From Bacteroidota bacterium (GTDB lineage: Bacteria; Bacteroidota; Bacteroidia; Flavobacteriales_D; Crocinitomicaceae), in NCBI GenBank assembly GCA_016866255.1, contig VGMY01000021.1:1-35436 (forward strand): 35,436 nt of DNA, written 5' to 3'. Of this stretch, positions 24,669 through 33,180 are shown piece by piece (the stretch's first letter is position 1; every line of letters begins with the position of its first letter). The position numbers were made by a program, and so were the translations under genes. Under the pieces are notes generated by a model. That model did not search any database. It was given only the letters and a program-made list of their open reading frames with translations, and was not told the DNA's origin.

Positions 24669-26308
24669 TTTGCTAAAATTACTTTTCGGGTAATCACCGC
24701 ATCGTTGGCAAATAGACGCACCAAATAGGTTCCGCTAATGACTTGTCCAAAATCGAACATTACGCTGTGCGAACCGGGACCAGAAGGCGGGTTGTCGATT
24801 TCTCCCAACGAACGCCCCGTAAGGTCGTACATGGCAATACGAATTTCAGCGGCTTCTTTTAAGGTGTAATCGATGTAAATCTCCTGGTTTGTGGGGTTCG
24901 GGTAGCAATTCATGGCGAATCGATCTTGAAAGAGTTCGCTGGTGCTTAGCGGCTTACACCGCACGTAATCGATGCGCGATTCTACGAAATTCTCAAAATG
25001 AACTTCTTGCAGGGCTTGATCCGGGGCATTGAACCAATCTTTAACCACCGAAGTAAAGACCTGGCGATAGTCAAACTCCATTGGAACGTTCCCGCTTTCC
25101 AAATTGGCCAGATCGGGATTAACCCCATATACACCCGGATTAATGCAGGTACCGAAAATCATCATCGGTGCGGCATTTCCGTGATCGGTACCATAGCTGG
25201 CATTGGAAGCCACCCTTCGACCGAATTCTGAAAACGTCATGGAAAGTACTCGATCTGCGAGGCCCATGTTCTGCAAATCCGCATAAAAGGCCTTCATGGC
25301 CGAAGAAATGTGATACAGCAACGCGGCATGGCCACCCATGGTGGGGTTATTATTGACCACTTGATTGGCGTGGGTATCAAAACCCCCAATCCGACAAATG
25401 AAAATCTTGGTGCCAACTCCCCCACTGATGAGCCGCGCAATGACTTTCAACTGAGGGGCCAAAGGATTGTTTTTCGCTGAAGCTGGGGCAATGAAGGGGT
25501 ACAATTGAGGATACACCGTGTTGGAATTCATCCCAGCTTCGTAGACATCTTTCAGGCGTTCCGCGTAGGCGTTGGCCTGCTTTTCAATTTGCAAAATGTA
25601 CTCAATTTCGTCTCCTGCATGGGTATCTGGAAAACTCAAGGGAGCATCAACGCCCACGCTATTGATCAGGTTGAAGAATCCTACCGGGTCCGTAATGCTC
25701 AATCCTGCAGGAATTCCTTGCTCTCGGTGAAAGGCCAGCGACACACCGTTGCCCATTTCAATAGCCAAAGGATCAGGAATTTGAGGGCTGGGGTAATTAT
25801 CGGGATACCCTGGATAGGTGTAATCCAAATAACGGCCCATCCAGCCCGAACTGTAGTAATCGTTGTACCCTCCTCCCATCATCCAAACATCACGGCTGCG
25901 AAAGTGCGAACCGTTCATGTTTTCATAGGAAACATTTTGAATCACCGCAAAATTTCCTTCATCGTACATGGCTTTCGCAGCGGTCATATCCGGATGCAGG
26001 CCCAGCTGACGGTTGTCGGGAAGGTTGGTATCCAGGGTGATGAATTTACGGAGCCCGTTTTCTGGAATGGCAATGTTGGCTCGGTAGTTATAATAGGTCG
26101 GATATTGGTTGATAGGAACAACCGTGTTTAATCCGTCATTGCCCCCGTGCATTTCAATTAGCACTAAAATTTTGTCGTTCAAGCTGTTTTTAGCAATTTT
26201 ATGCAGGATGCTTTCCTCATCGAAGGCGTACAACGGAACCCCGTTGAATTTTAACAGCATTCCCGTACTGAGCAAGGAGGACAATTTCACAAAATCTCTT
26301 CTCTTCAT
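24665..26308 (-). CDS. DUF1501 protein with Tat signal and T9SS type A sorting domain
   Basis: 547 residues. The N-terminus MKRRDFVKLSSLLSTG carries a twin-arginine motif (RRDFVK), then a moderately hydrophobic stretch ending near residue 28. The DUF1501 core, of the alkaline-phosphatase/sulfatase-like fold, shows HGGNDGLN (54-61), GGFDTH (308-313), SEFGR (360-364) and GTDHG (373-377). Residues about 467-547 form a T9SS C-terminal domain: CYPNPTNQEIYIDY, MYDLTGRSLG, SGTYLVRLF, VITRKVILAK. It is predicted to be Tat-exported and then sent to the surface by T9SS. The enzymatic activity is unknown. It lies 9 nt downstream of the DUF1800 gene, its usual partner. Confidence 0.88.
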   Translation of the reverse strand: MKRRDFVKLSSLLSTGMLLKFNGVPLYAFDEESILHKIAKNSLNDKILVLIEMHGGNDGLNTVVPINQYPTYYNYRANIAIPENGLRKFITLDTNLPDNRQLGLHPDMTAAKAMYDEGNFAVIQNVSYENMNGSHFRSRDVWMMGGGYNDYYSSGWMGRYLDYTYPGYPDNYPSPQIPDPLAIEMGNGVSLAFHREQGIPAGLSITDPVGFFNLINSVGVDAPLSFPDTHAGDEIEYILQIEKQANAYAERLKDVYEAGMNSNTVYPQLYPFIAPASAKNNPLAPQLKVIARLISGGVGTKIFICRIGGFDTHANQVVNNNPTMGGHAALLYHISSAMKAFYADLQNMGLADRVLSMTFSEFGRRVASNASYGTDHGNAAPMMIFGTCINPGVYGVNPDLANLESGNVPMEFDYRQVFTSVVKDWFNAPDQALQEVHFENFVESRIDYVRCKPLSTSELFQDRFAMNCYPNPTNQEIYIDYTLKEAAEIRIAMYDLTGRSLGEIDNPPSGPGSHSVMFDFGQVISGTYLVRLFANDAVITRKVILAK

Positions 26309-26317
26309 GGCTGGGAA

Positions 26318-27961
26318 TTAATAAAGTTGAAATTCAGGGGTTTGCATCATGCAACGAGCAAGCTTTTCAAGCTGGGTTTTTACCACCGCATCGTTGTTTG
26401 TTTGGAGGTAATTGTTCCATTCATTGGTCCAGTTTAAGGACCCCGCATTCAACAACAATTCGTCGCGGAAATACGTAAGGCGGGCGTTATCCAGCGCGAT
26501 GGGAATCAACCAGTCCACAAAATCTTGAACGAGGGCGTCGGCATCCGAGGGTTGATTGGCGTGGGACATAACAAAGGGAAGGATGTCCAATTTCATCAAG
26601 AGGTTTCCACCGCTGCTGAATCCATTGATTAACCACTCCGAAAACTTGTATCGGTTGGCGAGGTAGTTGGCCGAAATCCAATACCGATGAAAAACAGGAA
26701 CCTGAAAATACGGATCGTAGCCAGCAACATCCACGGGTTCGAAAAGTTCAATACCCTGAAGGCTTAATTGGCCAAGCAACTGGCTGTAAAGCGCATAATG
26801 TTGGTTGAGTTGGGTAGTGGGATTCGGAACCGAAAGTTCGAAGAAACGCATCGTTGAAATAACCACCTCGATGGGCGATTTGATGATGGCACCAACGCTG
26901 TTGTCGTTGGTCTGCGGCGTATCTAAATCGAAGAAATGCTCGCTTTGCAGCAAGATTTCCAGGACGCTCATTAAATCGTAATTGTTGGCCATGAGTGTGC
27001 TGGCCAGGGGTTCAATGATGTCGGTTTCTATTTCCTGGGTAATGTCGAAATACAGGAATTGGCGGTAAACCCTTCGAACGATGTGTTTCGCCGTGTTCGG
27101 TGAAGCAAAAACCATATCGACCGCATCGTGCAATTCCTGAACCACGGAAGAACTGGGACAGGTACCGTTCACGACGCCTGCGGTTTGAATGGCATTGGAA
27201 TTGAAGGCGGAGGAAAACTGCTTGGTGCTTACATCGTGCTGCGTAGCATTGTTGTTGATGTCCGCTTTTACCTTACCACTAGGAATTCCTGTTAGCGCGT
27301 CTACTGTTTGAAAGCTGGAGTCCACGGTCCAACCGGTGAGTACGCGGGTTAAGGCCTTTACATCCACCTCCGTAAAATAGGTGTAATCCCCCAGGTTGAC
27401 TTCAGGACCTTTTCCAACGGTGAACAGTTCCAAAAATTCGCGACCAAAATTTTCCTGTGGGGCTCCTTTCACGTTTAAGGTTCCGTCCAAATGCACGAGC
27501 ATGGCGTTGTCAATACAAATGGCTTTGACCAACTCTTTATAATTTCCAAGGGCGTGATGCCGCAACAATCGAAGGTAATCCACGGCGAACTGAGGAGCCC
27601 ACGAAATGCGGGTCATGATCACAGGAATATGGGTATGGTAAAACCACACCATGCGTTCGGTTAAATTAGGACCCGAGGCGCGCTGCGTTTCCAACCACCA
27701 ATAACGCGTAAGATCCGACCAAATATCGTTGATTTGATTTGGGTCGGGAAAATTTGGAAAAATCCAATCGCTGTTGGTATTGGGATCTTTCGGTAGCGAA
27801 GGCGTAGGATCTGCCTGGTTCAAAGCATTAAAGGCACTTTGAGCGTCCAGTTGCGCATAAATTGCAATATCGGACAACCGAGGACCCATGGTAGCTCTGC
27901 GCAACAAGTGTGCTGCTCGTTGATTGCCTAATACACCAATAACAGGAGCTAAAGATGCCAT
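26318..27961 (-). CDS. DUF1800 family protein
   Basis: 547 residues. DUF1800 signatures: the N-terminal AAHLLRRATMGP (16-27), the FYHTHIPV segment, NFGREFLELFTVG, VKALTRVLTGWTVD and IVRRVYRQFLYFDI. There is no signal peptide: the chain starts MASLAPVIGVLGNQRAAHL, and an in-frame stop lies 24 codon positions or fewer upstream (about 27995), so no longer start exists. The family nearly always travels with DUF1501, as here. Its function is unknown. Lack of an own signal beside a Tat substrate suggests possible co-export as a complex. Confidence 0.88.
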   Translation of the reverse strand: MASLAPVIGVLGNQRAAHLLRRATMGPRLSDIAIYAQLDAQSAFNALNQADPTPSLPKDPNTNSDWIFPNFPDPNQINDIWSDLTRYWWLETQRASGPNLTERMVWFYHTHIPVIMTRISWAPQFAVDYLRLLRHHALGNYKELVKAICIDNAMLVHLDGTLNVKGAPQENFGREFLELFTVGKGPEVNLGDYTYFTEVDVKALTRVLTGWTVDSSFQTVDALTGIPSGKVKADINNNATQHDVSTKQFSSAFNSNAIQTAGVVNGTCPSSSVVQELHDAVDMVFASPNTAKHIVRRVYRQFLYFDITQEIETDIIEPLASTLMANNYDLMSVLEILLQSEHFFDLDTPQTNDNSVGAIIKSPIEVVISTMRFFELSVPNPTTQLNQHYALYSQLLGQLSLQGIELFEPVDVAGYDPYFQVPVFHRYWISANYLANRYKFSEWLINGFSSGGNLLMKLDILPFVMSHANQPSDADALVQDFVDWLIPIALDNARLTYFRDELLLNAGSLNWTNEWNNYLQTNNDAVVKTQLEKLARCMMQTPEFQLY

Positions 27962-28021
27962 GCGCTGATTTGTCCTACCAAATTACACAAATTACCTGAA
28001 ACTTGATAAATTGATGAAAAC

Positions 28022-29197
28022 TTAACCTTGAAATACCAAGGCGAGCATGGCTTCAATGCCCTTTTGAACGGAACCGGGATGGATGTCAAATTTCGGATGG
28101 TGGACGCTGTAATTCTGGGGCCTATTGGGGTCTCCAACTCCTAAACGGAAAAAACTTACGGGAATTTTATGGCTGTAAAACGCGAAATCTTCGGCCGTCA
28201 TTCGGTAATCCAAAGGCACGATGGCCTCCGCACCGAATTGGTTAACGAGTCCGTTTTCAAGCCATGAAGTCACTTGCGGATCGTTGTATAGAAATGGATA
28301 CCCGGCATTTCGATGCAATTGAATTTCGCCTCCATAACGGCGTTCTATTTTCCGCAAAAAATCTTCAAAAAATTCAAAAAATTCGGCTCTCCAAGGTTCG
28401 TTCAAGGTGCGAAAAGTTCCTTTTAGGCTGCACGTGGAAGGAACCACATTGGTGGCTCCAAGAGCTTCTATACGTCCGAAAGTTAGTACCGAAGGAACAT
28501 CATTCGGTTGGAATTGATCAATCAGCAGTTGGGCATGAAGAATGATCTCGGACGCCATGTTTAGCGGGTTGATGCACTGCTTTGGTAAGGCACCGTGACC
28601 TCCTTTTCCTTTGATCTCTAGATGAATTTCATCGCTGGAAGCCATGTAAAGGCCTGAACGAGTACCGAAAAAACCAACGGGAAGTTCAGGATAAACATGC
28701 AGGGCTACCATGAAATCAAGCGGAGGACTTTGCAAGACGCCTGCCTCAATCATGTGATTTGCTCCGCCGGGAGATTGCTCTTCGCCGGGTTGAAAAATCA
28801 ACTTCACGGAGCAGGGTAGTTCGGAAGTCTTTTGGGCAAGCACCTCAGCGACCCCCAATAAAATGGCCGTGTGTACGTCGTGACCGCAGGCGTGCATCCA
28901 GCCTGGAACAGTAGATTGGTAGGAGGCTTGCGTTTCTTCTTGAATGGGCAAAGCGTCTAATTCGCAGCGCAAGCCGATCCATCGTTGGGTGTTTTTGGAA
29001 TGAAAATACGCAACAACTCCTGTACCTCCAACCTTCGCTTCGTGCTCCACCCCCAATTGGCTTAACACTTCGACCACGTAGGCCATGGTGGCGAATTCTT
29101 GAAACGAGGGTTCAGGGTTCTTGTGAAGGGTTTCACGGTGTTGCAACGCTTTGGGAGCAACGCGCTGAGCTAAATCTCGCAGAAAATCAGGACTCAT
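28022..29197 (-). CDS. M20-family metal-dependent amidohydrolase/peptidase
   Basis: 391 residues from the chosen start (MSPDFLRDLAQRVAPKALQ). It belongs to the M20D amidohydrolases (hippurate hydrolase, N-acyl-amino-acid hydrolase). Metal-site segments are ALPIQEE, HACGHDVHTAILLG and FQPGEEQSPGGANHMIEAG; the dimerisation/lid domain follows (GKGGHGALPKQCINP), and TAEDFAFYSHKIPVSFFRLGVG closes the site. No signal peptide, so cytosolic. The substrate is uncertain. The frame is open to 29263, but the family starts near 29197, which leaves an 11-nt overlap with the permease gene. Confidence 0.9.
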   Translation of the reverse strand: MSPDFLRDLAQRVAPKALQHRETLHKNPEPSFQEFATMAYVVEVLSQLGVEHEAKVGGTGVVAYFHSKNTQRWIGLRCELDALPIQEETQASYQSTVPGWMHACGHDVHTAILLGVAEVLAQKTSELPCSVKLIFQPGEEQSPGGANHMIEAGVLQSPPLDFMVALHVYPELPVGFFGTRSGLYMASSDEIHLEIKGKGGHGALPKQCINPLNMASEIILHAQLLIDQFQPNDVPSVLTFGRIEALGATNVVPSTCSLKGTFRTLNEPWRAEFFEFFEDFLRKIERRYGGEIQLHRNAGYPFLYNDPQVTSWLENGLVNQFGAEAIVPLDYRMTAEDFAFYSHKIPVSFFRLGVGDPNRPQNYSVHHPKFDIHPGSVQKGIEAMLALVFQG

Positions 29198-29582
29198 GGT
29201 TGGAAATTCCTTGATAACCCGACCAAAGCATTTTGAAAGCCACGTAGGCCATAATCGCTCCAAAAATCAACTTAACCCAAGCCTCAGGTAGCCGTAGAGC
29301 TAATTTGGAACCGACATAACCGCCCACCACAAATGCGGCTGCCACAATGAGTCCAAACCTCCATTGCACATTTCCGGATTGCGCATAGTTGAAAAGTGCC
29401 AAGGCAACAACAGGCATTGCGAGAATGAACAAACTCGTTCCCTGAGCTTGGAACTGGGATAACCCCATGACGTAAATAAGGGAAGGTACAATGACAATGC
29501 CGCCACCTACTCCGACAAAACCGCTGAGAATTCCGGCAACCGCACCAATTCCTAAGAGCAATGAAATTTCTTGCCACGTCAT
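29187..29582 (-). CDS. half-size TauE/SafE family permease
   Basis: 131 residues from MTWQEISLLLG. It has one TauE/SafE (DUF81) repeat with about four hydrophobic helices and the signature GAVAGILSGFVGVGGGIVIVPSL; typical members have two repeats and about 250 residues, so it presumably dimerises. The family exports sulfite or organosulfur compounds, but specificity cannot be read here. The frame is open to 29687, overlapping the LuxE-like gene, but the added residues are hydrophilic and the -7 box at 29587-29594 supports the 29582 start. Confidence 0.82.
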   Translation of the reverse strand: MTWQEISLLLGIGAVAGILSGFVGVGGGIVIVPSLIYVMGLSQFQAQGTSLFILAMPVVALALFNYAQSGNVQWRFGLIVAAAFVVGGYVGSKLALRLPEAWVKLIFGAIMAYVAFKMLWSGYQGISNHES

Positions 29583-29586
29583 GGTA

Positions 29587-29594
29587 CGAAGGTA
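29587..29594 (-). promoter_or_regulatory. candidate -7 box of the TauE/SafE gene, leaderless type
   Basis: Read on the minus strand this is TACCTTCG, one mismatch from TAnnTTTG, ending 4 nt before the ATG at 29582. The stretch TACCTTCGTACCATG is nearly identical to that at sufS (TACCTTTGTACCATG). Confidence 0.4.
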
Positions 29595-29649
29595 GTATTT
29601 TTTACGATAAAAAATGGTGTTCGGACTCCCCAAATGGCTTAACATAATC

Positions 29650-30621
29650 CTACCCCACCATCTGGTTACAACCTCGGATATCCGCATGATTTACGCGACC
29701 CTCGAGGAGGAAACCGCCCGGTACGAGTTTACCCAAATCGTCGGTGGCAATGAAACTGCAGCTGTTGAGGTTGGCCAAATCGATGATGTTGATGGCACCG
29801 CGTTGCCCCGCTGGCACCCGTGCCTTGGGGTCGCTCACGTCGCGCAACACTACCCGCATCCAAGCGGGCGTTTGGAAAATTAAATCCGGTCCGCAATACC
29901 CTTGCGATAAGAGTTCCGTCATACCGTATTCGGAATGAATCTCGGAGGTGTTCAATCCCTGTTTCAACGCATCGTGCAATTCAGGTTTCGTAAGCTCTTG
30001 CCTTCGGCCTTTCATGCCTCCGGTTTCTACCACCACGGCTTGCGAAAAATCATGGCCCTGCTCCGCTAAGTCCAAGAGCGCATAAGATACGCCGAACAGC
30101 ATGCACTTTCTTCCCGAAGACAGAGCCAACGTATACCGTGCATGAAGGTGTTCCATTTCGTTCAAGACAAACCCCGACAAGGGATGGGCGCTTTGAGCAA
30201 TCAACCCTTCCACCATGTTCACTAATCCTGAATTTCCTTGTTCAAGATAATTGGGCAACAAGGCCAAAATCACCCAATCTTTCGGATTTCCGAAATATTG
30301 CTCGAAACCGAGGGAATAACTTTGTTGATAGAGGCTTGGATCCGTAACAATGTGTTGACTCCTGCCCTGTTCTCCCGTACCACTGCTCAAGAAAACCAAA
30401 GGATCATCAGAAATTGGTGTGGAAACCACCTCTACCTCTTTAAAGAAACGAATTGGTAAGAAAGGAATATCTTCGAATGTATTAACATCTTCCATCTTCA
30501 TGAGCCGAGCAAAGTCGCGGTAGATTGCACAGTTTTCCAATTGAAAGCGCGCCACTTCGACTGCCAAAGAATGAAATTCTGCTTCGCTTTGAAGTTCAAA
30601 AATGCGCGATGGATTAATCAT
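29650..30621 (-). CDS. LuxE/PaaK-like acyl-protein synthetase family protein
   Basis: 323 residues from MINPSRIFELQSEAEFHSLA. It shows ANL-type adenylating features: the FLPIRFFKEVEV segment, the phosphate-binding loop LSSGTGEQGRSQHIV, HSEYGMTELLSQGY (the adenylate-site segment) and a short C-terminal part with ATDDLGKLVPGGFLLEGR. LuxE activates fatty acids for reductases in bioluminescence; no lux genes are present, so it more likely activates an unknown acyl acid. The frame is open to 30681, but the ATG at 30621 matches the family start and sits 4 nt after a perfect -7 box. Confidence 0.85.
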   Translation of the reverse strand: MINPSRIFELQSEAEFHSLAVEVARFQLENCAIYRDFARLMKMEDVNTFEDIPFLPIRFFKEVEVVSTPISDDPLVFLSSGTGEQGRSQHIVTDPSLYQQSYSLGFEQYFGNPKDWVILALLPNYLEQGNSGLVNMVEGLIAQSAHPLSGFVLNEMEHLHARYTLALSSGRKCMLFGVSYALLDLAEQGHDFSQAVVVETGGMKGRRQELTKPELHDALKQGLNTSEIHSEYGMTELLSQGYCGPDLIFQTPAWMRVVLRDVSDPKARVPAGQRGAINIIDLANLNSCSFIATDDLGKLVPGGFLLEGRVNHADIRGCNQMVG

Positions 30622-30625
30622 GTCA

Positions 30626-30633
30626 CAAAAGTA
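30626..30633 (-). promoter_or_regulatory. -7 promoter box of the LuxE-like gene, leaderless type
   Basis: Read on the minus strand this is TACTTTTG, a perfect TAnnTTTG match, ending 4 nt before the ATG at 30621. It lies in the 81-nt divergent gap shared with hemH. Confidence 0.5.
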
Positions 30634-30663
30634 AGAAGTTCTGAAGGAATCACGGGTTTTCCC

Positions 30664-30671
30664 TACCTTTG
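30664..30671 (+). promoter_or_regulatory. -7 promoter box of hemH
   Basis: TACCTTTG, a perfect TAnnTTTG match, 31 nt before the hemH ATG. It predicts a leader of about 27 nt. The -33 element is not clear. Confidence 0.5.
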
Positions 30672-30702
30672 AACTTTCCAAACTGCGAATTGTTTCAAAC
30701 GC

Positions 30703-31728
30703 ATGAAAAAGACCTGTGTACTTCTAATCCAACTTGGTACGCCGGATAGCCCAAAAACCTCCGACGTTCGACGATACCTTTCCGAATTTCTCAACGACCC
30801 TCGCGTGATCGATATTCCATGGTTGGTACGTAAAATTTTAGTGAACGGCATCATTGTTCCTTTTCGTGCTCCTAAGTCCGCCAAGATTTACCGGGAATTA
30901 TGGGAGCTGGGTAACGGAGTTTCTCCCCTGCTTACGCACACCCAAAACGTTGCGAAACTTTTGCAAGAGGAGTACTCAAAAGACGAAGTAACGATAGAGT
31001 TCGCCATGCGCTATCAAAACCCATCGCTGGATTCGGTCCTTGAACGCATTCGTTTGGCTAATTACGACCGCATAGTCTTATTTCCCCTATTTCCGCAATA
31101 TGCTAGTGCCTCTTCGGGATCAGCCTTGGAGAAAGCGATGCGCATTATTTCATCGTGGTGGGTTATCCCTGAGGTGGTCGTTGCGGGTCAGTTTTACGAC
31201 AATCCCCTCTACATCGACAACATCGTTGAAAACACGAAGGCCTTTGACCTCAATTCCTACGACCATATCTTGTTCTCCTACCACGGGTTACCCGAACGTC
31301 AAGTGGACAAAGTATATGAAGGTACCGACTTGTGCGGCGATCAACCCTGTGAAACGGAAATAAACCCTAAAAACAAAATGTGCTATAAGGCGACATGCTA
31401 TGCAACCACTCGGTTGATTGTTGAAAAAATGGGGCTTAAAGAAGGACAATATACTGTTTGCTTTCAATCCCGCTTAGACAAAAAATGGCTGGAGCCCTTC
31501 TCAGACCAAATCGTAGAGGAGTTGGCTAAAAAGGGAGCTAAACGCCTGTTGATTTTCAGCCCCGCTTTTGTGGCGGATTGCCTGGAAACCTTGATTGAAA
31601 TCGGCAGCGAATACCAAGAGATTTTTGAAGAGCACGGGGGTGAAAAGGTCGATTTAGTTCCAAGCAACAACGATAACCCACTGTTCATTCAAGCATTGAA
31701 GCACCAATTAAAGGGATTGGGTGTTTAG
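30703..31728 (+). CDS. hemH: ferrochelatase
   Basis: 341 residues. Inserts iron into protoporphyrin IX (or coproporphyrin) to complete haem. The catalytic His194 lies in FSYHGLPERQ and the acidic partner Glu295 in FVADCLETLIEIG; QLGTPDSP at the N-terminus and PLFPQYASASSGSA are family segments. Four cysteines follow the active-site loop: 211, 216, 227 and 232 (C-x4-C, 10 residues, C-x4-C), which could bind a 2Fe-2S cluster, as reported for some bacterial ferrochelatases. It stands alone with its own promoter and 47 nt before ahcY. Confidence 0.95.
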   Translation: MKKTCVLLIQLGTPDSPKTSDVRRYLSEFLNDPRVIDIPWLVRKILVNGIIVPFRAPKSAKIYRELWELGNGVSPLLTHTQNVAKLLQEEYSKDEVTIEFAMRYQNPSLDSVLERIRLANYDRIVLFPLFPQYASASSGSALEKAMRIISSWWVIPEVVVAGQFYDNPLYIDNIVENTKAFDLNSYDHILFSYHGLPERQVDKVYEGTDLCGDQPCETEINPKNKMCYKATCYATTRLIVEKMGLKEGQYTVCFQSRLDKKWLEPFSDQIVEELAKKGAKRLLIFSPAFVADCLETLIEIGSEYQEIFEEHGGEKVDLVPSNNDNPLFIQALKHQLKGLGV

Positions 31729-31750
31729 TACAAGTTCCTTGATTTATCCC

Positions 31751-31758
31751 TATTTTTG
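31751..31758 (+). promoter_or_regulatory. -7 promoter box of ahcY
   Basis: TATTTTTG, a perfect TAnnTTTG match, 17 nt before the ahcY ATG. It predicts a leader of about 13 nt, too short for an S-adenosylhomocysteine riboswitch. Confidence 0.5.
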
Positions 31759-31775
31759 CACTGAAAAATTACATT

Positions 31776-33089
31776 ATGAATAACACCTCGGAAAAATTAA
31801 AGTACAAAGTAAAGGACATCTCCATTGCCGAATGGGGACGGAAAGAAATAAAATTAGCGGAAGCTGAAATGCCCGGTTTAATGGCCTTACGCGAGGAATA
31901 CGGTGCATCTAAGCCTTTAAGCGGTGCACGCATCGCAGGATGCTTGCACATGACTATCCAGACGGCAGTTTTGATTGAGACCTTAGTGGAGTTAGGTGCG
32001 GAAGTTACCTGGTCATCTTGTAACATTTTCTCTACACAAGACCACGCAGCAGCTGCCATTGCCGCAGCAGGAATCCCCGTTTATGCTTGGAAAGGGATGA
32101 ACGAAGAAGAATTTGATTGGTGTATTGAGCAAACCTTATTTGCATTCGAAGGCAATCAACCGTTGAACATGATTTTGGACGACGGAGGCGATTTAACCAA
32201 CATGGTTTTCGATCGTTATCCAGAGCTAACAGCGGGTATCAAAGGATTATCGGAAGAAACCACCACCGGAGTTCACCGCTTATACGAACGCAAGAAAAAC
32301 GGAACCTTGGTGATGCCTGCCATCAACGTGAATGATTCCGTTACTAAATCTAAATTCGACAACAAATACGGCTGTAAAGAATCTTTGGTGGATGCGATCC
32401 GTCGTGCTACGGATGTGATGATGGCTGGTAAAGTAGCTGTGGTATGCGGATACGGTGATGTGGGTAAAGGTTCTGCTGCCTCCTTGCAAGGGTCCGGAGC
32501 TCGGGTTGTCGTAACCGAAATCGACCCCATCTGTGCGCTTCAAGCGGCTATGGATGGATTCGAAGTGAAGCGCTTGGATACGGTGATAGGATTAGCGGAC
32601 ATTATTGTTACCGCTACGGGAAACAAATCCATCGTTACAGGAAAGCATTTCGAGGCCATGAAAGACAAAGCCATCGTTTGTAATATTGGTCACTTCGATA
32701 ACGAGATTGACATGGCTTGGTTGAACAGCAAGTACGGATCTACCAAAATGGAAATTAAACCGCAAGTAGATTTGTACAATGTAAATGGAAATGACATCAT
32801 CGTATTGGCGGAAGGACGTTTGGTGAACTTAGGTTGCGCCACAGGACACCCATCGTTTGTCATGTCGAATTCATTCACCAACCAGACACTGGCCCAATTG
32901 GAGTTATGGCATAACGCTGACAAGTACGAAAACGACGTTTACACCCTTCCAAAACATTTAGATGAAAAGGTTGCACGCCTGCATTTATCGAAAATTGGGG
33001 TAGAATTGGAAACGCTGTCTTCAGAGCAAGCTGCCTACATTGGTGTTGAGGTAAAAGGACCCTTTAAATCGGACCATTACCGATACTAA
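31776..33089 (+). CDS. ahcY: adenosylhomocysteinase
   Basis: 437 residues, full length. Hydrolyses S-adenosylhomocysteine to adenosine and homocysteine with tightly bound NAD+. Conserved segments: [18 protein letters not shown] (substrate site), [23 protein letters not shown], the Rossmann motif [14 protein letters not shown] (about 221-234), and the C-terminal KSDHYRY tail whose lysine and tyrosine reach into the neighbouring subunit's NAD site. It recycles the by-product of the cell's SAM-dependent methyltransferases. It ends at a strong terminator. Confidence 0.97.
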   Translation: MNNTSEKLKYKVKDISIAEWGRKEIKLAEAEMPGLMALREEYGASKPLSGARIAGCLHMTIQTAVLIETLVELGAEVTWSSCNIFSTQDHAAAAIAAAGIPVYAWKGMNEEEFDWCIEQTLFAFEGNQPLNMILDDGGDLTNMVFDRYPELTAGIKGLSEETTTGVHRLYERKKNGTLVMPAINVNDSVTKSKFDNKYGCKESLVDAIRRATDVMMAGKVAVVCGYGDVGKGSAASLQGSGARVVVTEIDPICALQAAMDGFEVKRLDTVIGLADIIVTATGNKSIVTGKHFEAMKDKAIVCNIGHFDNEIDMAWLNSKYGSTKMEIKPQVDLYNVNGNDIIVLAEGRLVNLGCATGHPSFVMSNSFTNQTLAQLELWHNADKYENDVYTLPKHLDEKVARLHLSKIGVELETLSSEQAAYIGVEVKGPFKSDHYRY

Positions 33090-33106
33090 GAATAGCATTT
33101 TAAACG

Positions 33107-33132
33107 AAAAGCGGCCGAGGCCGCTTTTTTTT
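33107..33132. terminator. bidirectional intrinsic terminator between ahcY and clpB
   Basis: A perfect 10-bp stem, AAAAGCGGCC / GGCCGCTTTT, with a 2-nt nominal loop (GA) that opens to 4 nt, followed by eight T (33125-33132). On the minus strand the A-run gives a shorter U-tract, so it can also end clpB transcripts. The two genes converge on it. Confidence 0.88.
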
Positions 33133-33180
33133 CTTCCTACAGGGATATTCATTCGGTGCTCAATTCATCGTTGAGCCGAT

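Noticed and set aside
27962..28021. Two tandem TAATTTG boxes upstream of the DUF1800 gene as promoters
   Set aside because: Each is one base short of the TAnnTTTG spacing, and no -33 element is visible; a promoter here is possible but not supported enough to list.
31729..31775. S-adenosylhomocysteine riboswitch before ahcY
   Set aside because: Only 47 nt separate the genes and the predicted leader is about 13 nt, too short for a known SAH aptamer.
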